DNA of 64,000 nucleotides. It comes from Telmatactis stephensoni (taxonomy: Eukaryota; Cnidaria; Anthozoa; Actiniaria; Isophelliidae). The translations under genes and the position numbers were made by a program. Each line of letters begins with the position of its first letter. Position 1 is the stretch's first letter. Shown in pieces: positions 47,382-58,589 of the stretch. The stretch lies in NCBI GenBank assembly GCA_029948255.1, contig JALIZF010001888.1, positions 992,001 to 1,056,000 on the forward strand, in the 5' to 3' direction. The notes beneath the pieces are model-generated. The model searched no databases, had not been told where the DNA came from, and saw only the letters and a program-made list of their open reading frames with translations.

Positions 47382-49747
47382 ATGAACTTTTTGACGATGG
47401 CAGCAATTACATCGTTACTATGGCAACAATCCTTCGCCAACACCTGCAATTCTGTATTCAGCATACCAGGTCACGTGCTTCTTGATCACGTCATACAGTC
47501 CTTCACCGGTACAAGTTCAGCAGACAGCTGTTTTGATAAATGTGCAGCTAACTCGTTTTGTCTCAGCATCAACTGGTACAGTAACACAGGCCTGTGTCAG
47601 CTGAACAAAGGTACTCACCTGTCCTACCCTGAGGGTCTTGTTGCATCAGAGTCGAAGGCAAGTTACAAGCTTTACAGTCTTCATCCAATGGTTACCTGTA
47701 GCAACAGATTTTGTAGTGATGCAGATATTTGTTTGATGAACAACGATGGAATCAACTACCGCTGTGAAAGTGAGTATTGAAAGTTCACTATTATTATGGG
47801 CAGCAAATACTACGAATGTTCTAATAAGTGGTCTAGCTAGGCACTATAAGGGTGTAGGGTGTACAAAAGCGTAGCCTATAGGCCGCTGGTCTTACACACT
47901 AACGATTTAACTGGTATATCTAATCTGCTTAAAAATTCAAACCAATAAATTAATGAATTCTTGGGTTGCATGTGACGTCACGGCAGCCATCTTGGATGAA
48001 GCTTCAACAAAATATTTCTCATTAGTGTCTATTGTTTGTTCAGTCCAACATGGCGACCACTCTATTGTCTTTTGAATTTCCAAAAGAATGGATGAAACCC
48101 AGCAGTACTTGTGATAAACGCTAAATATAAACTTATGGTTTAGGTCCAATCTAAGATCTAAGTCTAACACTTAATCCTAGTCAAGGTTTATGATATCCTA
48201 ATTAGCAAACTGATTAAATTCATTTCCTTAAAAAAAGCCCTGAAAATCTATAATTCTTTTTAATTTATAAAACAATCCCTTATCACTTATCTTTCCACTA
48301 ATATCTACTTATATTGATATGTCTATTTTGGGACCTAACTTTAGTTATAATGCATGTTAATTAATCACTTAAATTTATAAGTTAAAAACTATGTTATCAA
48401 AAACGGTATTCATTTTTATTATAATTTTTTAAATAAAATAATAAATAATTATATTTATTATTATTTATTATTATTATTATGCAGTAAAAAACATCTATAT
48501 GCACGTTACTTTATAATTGTAATATTATAATAATAATCATTATTATTGTTATTATTATTATTATACTGTTTCATTATTAAGTATAGGATAAAGAACGAGA
48601 GAGAGTGTTTTATCGGATATAAAGATCCGAGCCGTAATACGGCTTAAAAAACTCCAACACATTAGAGTTGTTCTCTAAAAGAAAATCAAAAATATCTTCA
48701 TTTATCTTGGAGAAAATCGAGGTTAAAGTTGATGTAAATTAGGCCGAATCTTTACAGATATAAAGACTTTTCATTGTGTTTGGCTTATGAATTATTAATG
48801 AGTTTTTTAACATGAATTAAAGATCATTTTCAGTTTATTGTTGTTGCTATTTTTTAAAAGGTTGCAGCGGTGCTTTAGGAATGCAAGACGGTCGTATTTC
48901 CAATTCTCAAATCACAGCTTCATCAGTTTGGAGAGCTAACTATAAAGCTTACCGCACTCGACTTCACCAAGTTAGCAATAACGACGAAGCAGTCTGGGTC
49001 CCCAGTGGAAAGGAACAAGGGGAATGGCTGCAAGTGGACCTCATTCAAGTCCACATCATCAGTAAAATTGCAACTCAAGGAAGGGGCTCACATACTAATT
49101 GGGTGACCAAGTATTACCTGAAGTACAGCCAAGATGGTGTCAACTGGGAACCATATAAATATGGCAGCCATGTCAAGGTATTAATTTGAGACAGTCTTAG
49201 TGTGTCCCGTCGTTTCAGCTGTCGCCACCACAGGAAGCCCAAGCATGTCAACGTTAACGCTTTTGAAATTTTGAAAACGTCATGATGTTTTCAAAATAAA
49301 TATAAAATGTCAAAAATACAGTAATATGACATTTCAGCTCTTCACTTTCTGTTAGAAACGGATAGTTATTATCATTATCATTTTGTATGAATGGTATTTT
49401 AGAGGACAATTCAGAGCCCTAATGTTGATATGCTTTCTATAATTAACTTGGGCTCCCTGTGTCGCCACTCGATTCATGTGCCAAACGAAGTAAATTCAAA
49501 AATCTTTTATTTGTGTTATGTATTAGCGGCACATGAATAGAGCGCCATTTATAATGGGTCTTAGGATGAGTGACTTCCTACTTTTTTGTCTAAACAGGAA
49601 TTCATGGGAAATACAGACGTGAATACGGTGGTAACGCGAAGATTACCACGGCCACTCAAGACAAGATTCATAAGAATTTTTCCAACGGCTTGGACTGGCG
49701 GCCGGCCATCTATGAGATTCGAGTTATATGGCTGTTTGGCAGCTTGA
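47382..49747 (+). CDS. Gene F: secreted PAN/Apple - EGF-like - F5/8-type-C protein
   Basis: Exons are 47382-47769, 48861-49177 and 49598-49747, coding 284 residues, phases 1 and 0. Signal peptide MNFLTMAAITSLLWQQSFA, PAN/Apple with AANSFCLSINWYSN (others have SSCHSINWYSN), EGF-like piece, then discoidin with GEWLQVDLIQVHIIS. Loop residues are VWRANYKAYRT, VSNNDEAVWVPSGKE and GRGSHTNW; exon 3 differs from E by only a few residues. Intron 2 keeps both ends of the CACAGG element around a short interior. It belongs to a subgroup with B, C and E. Confidence 0.92.
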
Positions 49748-50599
49748 TTGAAGACTGACTTTGCACACTTGTAACAACTTTTTCCTCAAGAAAAAAAGCT
49801 AAAAAAATAGAAGCACAGTCTTAGTGTAGTGTGACAATATATTTGTGATAAGCTATCATGGAGTCTTACAACTGTACAAACACTTAAATAGTATTAATTG
49901 CAACATAGATAGTATTAATTCAACCAGTGGACTCTTGCTAAGTTTTCTTGTAACTTATACAGATGTTTTGGTCTGCTGTCAGGCCTTCCTCAGTGTAAAG
50001 AACGTTAGATTGATATTAGACTAACATAGATTTCGTTTACAAGTGTATTTATGTTTAGTGGCTATTATTAACATTTTTCTGTTACTGCGTTTTTGGGTTT
50101 TAAATCCAGCTCAAGAAATCCTTTTCAAAATCGGCCTAAAAGACATCAAAAAGTGGCCAAACCGCGGGAAAAAACGCTCACAGTGTCGAAAGAGTGTTTT
50201 CGTGCATGTAAATACGTTTTGCTACCCTGTCAATAATTCCGATATTTGCCTCAGCTGTGTTTGCAGTGTTTGACTAATAGCCATGAATCGTATCATCAGT
50301 ACCTCAATGCACATTTTTCAAAGAAATTGATTGCTTTCGATAAAGAAAAGCTAGAATGGAGTTTCTTTGAAAACATTTTGGGGTTATTGGATGCCTTAGA
50401 GTTTTAGTTTATAGACAGCCACAAACGTACATGTGTAATAAATATATTATTTGCGCAACAAATTTCTTATAGTCCTGAATATCAAGTACACAGATACACA
50501 TATTCGACTTAACTTGCTTACTTTTACGAAACTTTCAAATAGGCATGGGTGTCTATTGTCCCCTTCTCTCCCCTCCCCCGATTCTTCCCACCTGTCCGT
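49748..50599. other. Gene F downstream region and remnant of the acetyltransferase locus
   Basis: Up to about 50410 it repeats the 3' flank of E. At about 50419 a stub of roughly ten bases of the acetyltransferase gene (AGCCACAAAC) joins GTACATGTGTAATAAAT, as at the end of the truncated copy before gene C. The gene itself is deleted here. Confidence 0.55.
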
Positions 50600-50732
50600 G
50601 GTGAATCGTTTGATCTCAGATTCGCAATCCATGGATACCAATACAGGTGTCGAACAAGTTATTCAATACGGTATGCAAGACTTGGCTCTACTCTAATGAG
50701 GACACTCGAAAGAAACGATTTCATTCATGAAT
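50600..50732 (+). other. Putative 5' non-coding exon of gene G
   Basis: Ends ATTTCATTCATGAAT before donor GTGAGTATTATCAGTGCTGA, like C, E and F. The acceptor nearest the start codon is of the A/D type and partly mutated (TTTCTG in place of TTTCAG), so the upstream AATTTCAG ending at 52215 is the likelier acceptor. Start uncertain. Confidence 0.48.
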
Positions 50733-51708
50733 GTGAGTATTATCAGTGCTGAACCATTTCTAATTAAGATTTTACTGACTCTTCGTTACGTTTTTAAAAT
50801 TGGGTGAATATTTTAATCGGTTTTTACACATGTTTGTATAAGATATCCGCGTTATCTTATGAACATGAACAATTTAAAACGACAATTTTTTTCATTGATT
50901 TCGTTCATCAAAAATCAAAGCTTTGAAAGTTCATTCTATACAGTTGCACTTTGTTGTAGACCGTTTTGAGGTTTCTTAATTTTGAAACTACCTTAAGCAG
51001 TCTATTTTTAGCCTGTTTTTCGGGACAACATATTTTACCAAGTTTTGGCGAGTTCCTCAAATCTTGAGTCAATTAAGGATTGTTAATTCCCCCGAAATAT
51101 CGTTAAACTAAGTACTAAATCTTCCCTAGCCGGACAAATCGCTAAATTTAGTAGAAGTTCTTAAAAATAGTAACCTCAAGGTACGGTTTCCAAAAGTTTA
51201 AGATAATTCGTTTTCTATTAAAGTTTTGAAATTACAATAAAGAGTTGAGCTAAATCTGAGCTAATACTTATGAAAACACGTATTTGCTGTTTTTCTCGTT
51301 GGAGATGGCGTTTTAGAAGAAACCCCCACCATCTATTTCGCGTGTGAAGCGGCGGTACTAAACAAAAATAGTGCTTTTCAAACTTATTCATGATCAGATG
51401 ATTGTCATAATAAATTTTTGTTGAGTATATTATAAAAAAATGTGATTTATCACGTCCCAGTTTTGGAAAACTAAAACCTTTTCATCAAAATTGTAATTTT
51501 TGTGCGTGCTGTATTTTGACATGACATTTTATCACGATCACTCGGACTATATCTCTTGTACTGCATGTTTGTGCATATTTCAAATTGATAAATCTTTAAT
51601 GAAGTCAAATTACGGGTTAATAATTCAACATAGTGATCATGTCGATATTCACCGATTGGTCCCTAGCAGTCAGGTGGAGTACTTCATGTTACGGTCACGA
51701 AGTTGACT

Positions 51709-52112
51709 CTTATCACGCTGGAGTGAGTTAAAAAAACATCGGATTTATTGAAAAATGGAACTCAAAATCGAATTTGTGATGTCAAAAATAGTAAAATTGC
51801 AAAATTTCAACAACATCGCGCTGAAACTGACGAAGATATGATTTTTTTAAAGTTAAATATTTATGAGGAACTTTGAAAGAAAACGTTCGTGCTAAACATG
51901 ATGACGAGGTTAATAATGCATGTGATGTGTTACTCCAATACATTTCTTTGTAAAAATGCTGACTTTCAAAAATTGGCATATCTCCGTTCGTTTAAGAACA
52001 ATGTTGTTGAAACTTGGCAGTTTCACTATTTTCGGTATGTTGAATTCGATTTTGAATTCCATTTCAGTTTCGATAAATCTGATAGTTTTTGAATTCTCTC
52101 CAGCGTGATAAG
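51709..52112. mobile_element. 404-bp inverted-repeat element upstream of gene G
   Basis: Ends CTTATCACGCTGGAG and its complement, with arms similar for about 100 bases (shared AAAATCGAATT). It interrupts the arm that is complete at 19535-19829 before gene C and lies exactly where C-type upstream sequence changes to A-type sequence. Confidence 0.68.
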
Positions 52113-52243
52113 ACGGTAAACTCCTATCCAAATAAAAAAAAAAATCGAATTGTTGTTAGAAGCCAAAGTTTTATTTTGCTAGCATCATTAATTATACATA
52201 ACCTGAAAATTTCAGGTTTTTCTGCTGTCGGATCGACGAGAAA

Positions 52244-53657
52244 ATGAATTTTTTGTCGATGGTGGCAATTTCATCGTTACTATGGCAACAATCCTTCGCA
52301 AAGACCTGCAATTCAGCATTCAGCATACCAGGTCACGTGCTTCTTGATCACGTCATACAGCCCTTCACCGGTACAAGTTCAGCAGACAGCTGTTTTGACA
52401 AATGTGCAGTTAACTCGTCTTGTCACAGCATCAACTGGTACAGTAACACAGGCCTGTGTCAGCTGAACAAAGGTACTCACCTGTCCTACCCTGAGGGTCT
52501 TGTTGCATCCGAGTCGAGTGCAAGTTACAAGCTTTACAGTCTTCATCCAATGGTTACCTGTAGCAACAGGTTTTGATTTATTAAAGACATTCATGTACTC
52601 CCTATTTTGATGTTTGATCAGTAAACATTTTTGTATTCTTAATACATTAAACATGTCATCTTTCCCCCGTGTGGGGGGGCTATTGTCATTCTGGTAAGGT
52701 CCTTCAGAGGGGCTCATTGACAATTTATTTTCAAAAATGTCAATAGCCCCTGGGTGTGCCCGGGCTCCCCCCGTTGGGGCAAGACATTGATAGGTGCATA
52801 GTGATGCAGACATTTGTTTGATGAACAACGATGGAATCAACTACCGCTGTGAAAGTAAGTGCTAAAAGTTTTGATTATCATTCATTATAAACACGAATAA
52901 AGTGCATTTGTATTGCTGTTATTGTTTCAAGGTTGCAGCAATGCTTTAGGAATGCAAGACGGTCGTATTTCAAACTCCCAAATCTCAGCTTCATCAGTCT
53001 TTACTTCTAGTTATCCAGCTTACAACAGTCGACTTCACCAAAGCCAAGGAGCAATCTGGGTCTCCAGCGGAACGGCAGGCGAATGGCTGCAAGTGGACCT
53101 CAATCAAGTCCATATAATCAGCAAAGTTGCAACTCAAGGAAGAGGATTACATAATAATTGGGTGAAGAAGTATTACCTGAAGTACAGTCAAGATGGTGTC
53201 AGCTGGAAATCATATAAATATGGCAGCAGTGTTAAGGTATAAATATGACCTCGTCTTATATCTCATCCTTTAAGCCTCTCGATTCATGTGCCAAAGGCCT
53301 GTACCCCGGGCCCTAAAATCGCCGTTATTTTGGGTGATCTTATGCGATAGATTTTAGGCGATCGTAGGCGATATTGGGAAATTTTAGCCATTTTGGGTTG
53401 GCGCTCTTAGGCGCTCTTGGGTGATATTGAGCGATCTTGGGCGATATTAGGCTATTTGGAATGGGTCTTATGATGAGTGACTTAATATTCATTTTATGTC
53501 CAAACAGGAATTCCTGGGAAATACAGACTTGACCTCGGTGGTAACACAAACATTTCCACTGCCACTCAAGACGAGATTCATTAGGATTTTCCCAATAGCC
53601 TGGAGTGGTATTCGGCTGTCTATGAGGCTTGAGTTATATGGCTGTTTGGCAGCTTGA
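52244..53657 (+). CDS. Gene G: PAN/Apple - EGF-like - discoidin copy with an insertion in exon 1
   Basis: Compared with the other copies, exon 1 is interrupted after AGGTTTTG by 223 bases at 52576-52798. Reading through stops at once, giving 110 residues. However, GT at 52570 and AG at 52800-52801 would remove 232 bases in frame, giving exons 52244-52569, 52802-52854, 52932-53236 and 53508-53657 and a 277-residue protein that lacks only Arg-Phe-Cys of the EGF-like piece. The rest is intact: signal peptide, PAN/Apple, discoidin with GEWLQVDLNQVHIISKVATQ and LYGC. Loops are VFTSSYPAYNS, SQGAIWVSSGTA and GRGLHNNW. Exon 3 starts EFLGN as in A and D. It is either a pseudogene or a gene with a newly made intron. 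Confidence 0.7.
52576..52798. mobile_element. 223-bp insertion in exon 1 of gene G
   Basis: The segment is absent from the eight other copies. It contains a partial inverted pair (GGGGGCTATTGTCATT against AATGTCAATAGCCCC) and a GGGCTCCCCCCGTTGGGG stretch, so it may fold on itself. No target duplication is clear. Element class unknown. Confidence 0.7.
53325..53460. repeat. Degenerate tandem repeat in intron 2 of gene G
   Basis: Variants of TTAGGCGATCTTGGGCGATA recur about seven times with irregular spacing. Only this copy of the gene has it. Confidence 0.6.
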
Positions 53658-54277
53658 TGGAAGGTTGACCTGCATCGGTATATCGCGACTCTCTAATCAC
53701 TTTTTTATTTCTGAGACGACAATACTTCATTTTTCTAGTGTGGTATTGACGGCTCAAAACGACCGTGCGAAATTTGTGACACGTACTATTATCAATTAAT
53801 TCAATTCTTCACTTAAAAGAAAGCATTCAGCTACCTTTCTAACCAATATTAATTGCGAAAGTAAGAGAAAATAAGGAGTTTTTTAAGGAAAAAGACAGAA
53901 AAATAAAGAAGAACTTTGAGCGCGCGCTCGATGGCGTGATATTTGTGTCAGAGCACGCGAAAACCATTCTCTCCTAGCTAGCAGCCGTCAATATTTTGTG
54001 GTATTTCCATCTCAAAATCAAAATAAGTTTATAGTATCGTTAATGTTTTCGTCAACGACATAGAATTTCCCAAGTGACTGATTCAAGAAATTATAAGATC
54101 GATATGTGCCTAGCTTCACCGAACTCGCACTGCATTGAACTTTTTTTAGACTTTTTTCCATATATATGAGTTCACTAAAGTTTTGAATGTCCATACGCGT
54201 ATAAACTAATTAATTATTAAAATATGTGTACACGTACCTTTTTTCCGCCATCTAAAACGCGCGCGCTCATTTTATAC

Positions 54278-54507
54278 TAGAGTGACTTAGCAAACGCGAC
54301 GCGACGCGAAAACAGGACGAACGAATTTATCACATTCGTTCGTTGCGTGACTACCGTGACAACGTCGCGAAGCCACGTTCAGGACGTCATTTCGATTGTT
54401 TTCACGTCCTCTTCTTGACGTCGGCGACGTCAACGGTCATTTCGAACAAAATTCGCCAGCGCGCGGGGTCCTCTTTAGCATCGCATCGTGTTTGCTAAAT
54501 CACTCTA
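54278..54507. repeat. Inverted-repeat element with TAGAGTGACTTAGC ends
   Basis: Ends TAGAGTGACTTAGCAAACGC and its approximate complement enclose a CG-rich interior (ACGTCGCGAAGCC, GACGTCGGCGACGTC), unlike the AT-rich surroundings. No target duplication found. Confidence 0.55.
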
Positions 54508-54880
54508 CTCATACGAGGCGCACGGACTTTTCACTCACAGTAGTCAGCCAATCAACATGCATGCTATGTCAAAGATTTGATAATGAGAGGTCTCTTTGAT
54601 TCGTGCCTAATTTTCTGCATTACCCTACCCGTGGGGTAGCCAAAAATCTGTTTGTTGAAACAAAATAAGTTAAAAGAATTTTTAGTGCACGCTATAAAAA
54701 AATTCAAACGCTGAGAGCATTTTCCACAGGAATCCCTATTTGGTTATGAATTTTACAGGTTGTTTTAAGATGAAACTTTTAAATATGGCTGTTACTCATT
54801 TCATTTGGTCATAAATATGCGCGCGCATTCAGAAGCAAAATATTATTGTACACATGGACTTTCTCGGCATGGAGGTTTCT

Positions 54881-54965
54881 GCTTGGGCTTCCTGTCAAAT
54901 TTTGCGTTAGTCACATGGTAAACCTGCACACAAGCATGGCATCAAAAACCACAGGAAGTCCAAGC
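54881..54965. repeat. Short inverted repeat with GCTTGGGCTTCCTG ends
   Basis: An 85-base segment with complementary ends of the CACAGGAAGYCCAAGC type that recurs through the window (for example 2742, 9803, 12768, 34098, 60514). Confidence 0.5.
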
Positions 54966-56187
54966 TTTCACTTAGAATCCTCGCGCGAACGCACCAGTAA
55001 AGAATAGCAAAAGATAATACTTATAAGGAGAATTGACTATCAATTTTAGGGTCTGTGCACTTTTGACACAAAATACTAGAAAATGGTAGCGCACTGCTAT
55101 ATATTAAAAAAGATTCTAGCAATGTTAAATTTCTAGGTCTTTCATTATTGTTCGTTGTATCCATGACAACAAACACCTGACGATTGGGCATCGAACTAAT
55201 GAAATGACGTGCCTCTTAACTTCAAATGTGTGATTGTGTTGAATATTTAATTTAAGCAGGTTCTGTATTAGGTTATTTTGTACTATTAACTATAATTACA
55301 GATCGTAATTTTATTATCTATAAAACTGTACTGGTTTATTTGAATTAATTTTCAGTTTAATTTATTCATTTCACTTAACTTTAAGTACCGAAAATCTTTA
55401 TAAATGTTTAATTGTTTGTTAGAATGCGTTTATATTAGTGACTTCTTCTCGAGCTTAGTTTGTCAAGGGACGACTGTTTGATATGAATTTTAGATTAGAT
55501 ATAAGATGAGAAAAACAATGCAACATACAATAGCACTTTGTACAATTCCAAATACAGTTAACGTTTAAGACGACCATTTTATCTTATTAGCTCAGTTTAA
55601 TTTCTAACTGAAAAAATGTTAGTTTTTGGCACTTTTAGCCATTATTACTCTATATCGATAAAAAGCTAGAATCCCCTCTTAATACTGCTTTTTCATGAAT
55701 TTTTCAACACATGAACATGGACATATATCCTTTGTAATATATTTCATGTCATTGTGTCCCTAAATACGGTCACTGATACTATTCCGTCCCACCCCCTGCG
55801 TCTTTCCTCAATAGTCCCTGGGAAGATTGTTTGAGTACCGTTTTGCAGGTGTGTTTTATCAGTTTAGTCAATTTACAATAAACTGCGTAGAACTGACTCA
55901 ATTCTACTCTAGTGCTAAAGAAAACTCATTTGGCATTCTAAATTCTATTTCTATATATAACGAGTTGTCTTTTCTGTCAGTTTTTGATGCTGGCCGTTAA
56001 CAGGTAAGTTAGCGAATGAAAATGTTACAACTTCATGATTTTTGACTATTTTATGTACTGAGCTAGTTGCATAAACCTAACTTTAATTGTACGTTACTTT
56101 TACATCGGACGCTCAGTCACGTTAAACCACTGTTTACATAAAGTCTGACATTAGCAGTTACCTTGGAGGTTACGTTTTATACAAATA

Positions 56188-56440
56188 GAGATCTTTAGAT
56201 TGACGTTTATGGCAAACGGCAACCGTCAAACGGCAAAATCTTGCCGTCTGTCCTCAGCCCTTTGTGCACTTAAGTGAAGATATTTGTATTTTTCTGTCAT
56301 TAAGAGGTTTGTTTTTTATTTGATTGTTGCATTAAGGATCAGGGTAAGCTAGAGTAAAATATAAAATCAAAACCAAAGTCAATTTTTGCCGTTTGTCGTT
56401 ACTGAGCGGTTTGCCGTAAACGTCAATCTTGGAAGGTCTC
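56188..56440. mobile_element. 253-bp mariner-like MITE with TA target
   Basis: Ends GAGATCTTTAGATTGACGTT and its approximate complement are flanked by TA at 56186-56187 and 56441-56442. Inner motifs GGCAAACGGCAA and TTTGCCGT are also complementary. Confidence 0.65.
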
Positions 56441-57153
56441 TAATGGAGCTTGATAACTACATATAAGAAGTACATATAGTATTGTTTATCTTTTAGGGTT
56501 TTTTTTATAAATTTAATTTGGGTCAGTTCTTTTATCAGATAGAAAATAATATGTTTACCTAAGCAAAGTTTATTCAGGAACAGATCAGGTCAGTGAAAAG
56601 CCTCAAAATCAGCAAACTGCTAAATACTGACATATATGCATTTTGGCGGATCTTTGTTTACCATTAGCGCTTTTGCCACCCAGAAATTTGAAAGCAAATT
56701 GGAAGCTGATATCTCGCATATAAAGAGCTAAATATTCCGTATATTCATTAAATTAAAAAGCTCTTATGGTCTGCAAAAGAAGTAGCGCTAGGGAAATAGT
56801 ATATACAGAAAGGATTAATTGTGGGCATTTATTAACGGTCATCTTTCATTTACTGGCTGATTCCCATTTAGAGATAACGTACTCTTAAATTGAGTTTTTA
56901 AACAACAAGAAATTCTATACATGCAGGGAGCATGGCCAACTGGAAGCTCTTCTTTTCCATTGTTTTCACCCCCTGTGATTGATTCAGTAAAATATTTCAA
57001 CCTCAAAAGAAATTAAAACATTTTAAAAACGTTTCAATACATTCTACTCCATAAATGAACGTGTTTTAATTCCATGAAAATCTCAAAATGCTGATCTGGG
57101 GAAAGCGATAGGCTGCAGAACAAAAGAAAGTATATAGCTACGTTACTCATGTA

Positions 57154-57380
57154 ACGACGTCGCTGAAAAAAAGGCTAAAGGCTAAAGCCTTTCAAATATC
57201 ATTTGTGTACTAACAAACTTCTCTGTAGGCTATCTGAAAAATTAAGGAATATGCGTCCAAATTGAAGAATTTGCAAGCATACAGTGAGTTTCTTATTGTA
57301 ATAATGTTACAGGGGGAAAAAAATTTTCCTGATTCCCCCTCTCAAAGCGTTAGGCTTTAGGCTTTTTTCAGCGACAACGT
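57154..57380. mobile_element. MITE of the ACGTTGTCGCTG family, copy 3
   Basis: Same ends and interior as 12040-12263 and 23342-23579, with TA next to both ends. The left end has ACGACGTCGC in place of ACGTTGTCGC. Confidence 0.72.
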
Positions 57381-58589
57381 TAATTAATTGAATTAGCTAT
57401 ACTACAGTTCGTACAAGGACCATTACTCATAGTATTATAATTTCTCTCATGAAAACGTAATCAGCTATGGCAGCTGTCAATGTGAAGGCGAGTTGTCCCG
57501 GTAGCTGGGATAAGTGTCAGTTGTGTTTAGTGTCAGGGGAAAAGAAAACAAAATCCGCTATCCCGGCTAATAGAGACGACTCGCCTTTGTGTAAATAAGG
57601 TCTACAAGTACATCTAGTGATCTTTGAGGACCACTAGTTTATTAGTTTTAACTATTATGTGTTACCCTCGTTAAATAAAGACATTATTATTATTATCATT
57701 ATAAATAAGTTTTATTCAATTTGATCACAATACAATTTTGCTTGAAATTCAAGTTCCAGTCTGACTATTAAATCTACATTTGCTGATGAAGACCTAAGTT
57801 ACAGGTCGAAAATTTCAAGGTAACAAAATTGTGTTGTGATCATGATCAAAAGTTTAATCTCTTTACAATTCTCATCACCAACACAGATGAATATTCACAA
57901 ACGGAGTTTTATTCAGTTTGAGGGGAAAACACCCAAGATATAATCTAATTGTAAGAAACAAGAAAAACAAAATGACTATTTTAAACATACGTCATCTAAT
58001 AGCTTACTGACACCATAAAACTATTCACTTCTTGCCTCCTTTTCATCTCCATAAGCTCAAGGTTTACTCATTCTTAGCTTTGGAAAGAAGTGTGTATTAT
58101 TTCTTTCTACGGTACGGTTCAAATAGTTCTGCATAGTGCAGTTAGTTACTAGTTACCTTGGCGTTGTCGATTCTAACTGCGTGGGAAATTATATTTTCTT
58201 TTCTATTCTGTACAATTTTAAGTCGTAGTAATCTATTAAAGCTCAAAAAGTTGTTTATAATGTGCAAACAGTTCGTCTATGAAAATATAATATATATAAA
58301 TCGTAAGATGTAATCCGAGTAATCCGTATTTGCGCATATAAACTATCCTCATAATGAAATAACAGTTGTTTAATTATAATAGCAGAAAATTAATGAGTTA
58401 TTTGGTTTCTTTCGAGCGTTTTGGTGATCCACAAGAACATTATCAGGATGTAGTACAATTTAATTAAAATAACACACTGTGGCTGTGTTGATGACACGGC
58501 TGTGTTGATGACACCATCAAAACGTTTCAGCCAATAGCTGCAAATCTTTCATTGTATACATATTCCTATAATTTCAGCTGCTTAAAAAA

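Larger units (their letters stand above)
53658..58589. other. Five-kilobase stretch between genes G and H without a recognised gene
   Basis: AT-rich sequence with elements at 54278-54507, 54881-54965, 56188-56440 and 57154-57380. A weak match to the E-type 5' exon (TCTACTCTAGTGCTAAAG) occurs at about 55912 but without the conserved donor, so the 5' exon of H is not identified. At 57783-57811 there is CTGATGA, a GACCT/AGGTC stem and GAAA. Confidence 0.5.
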
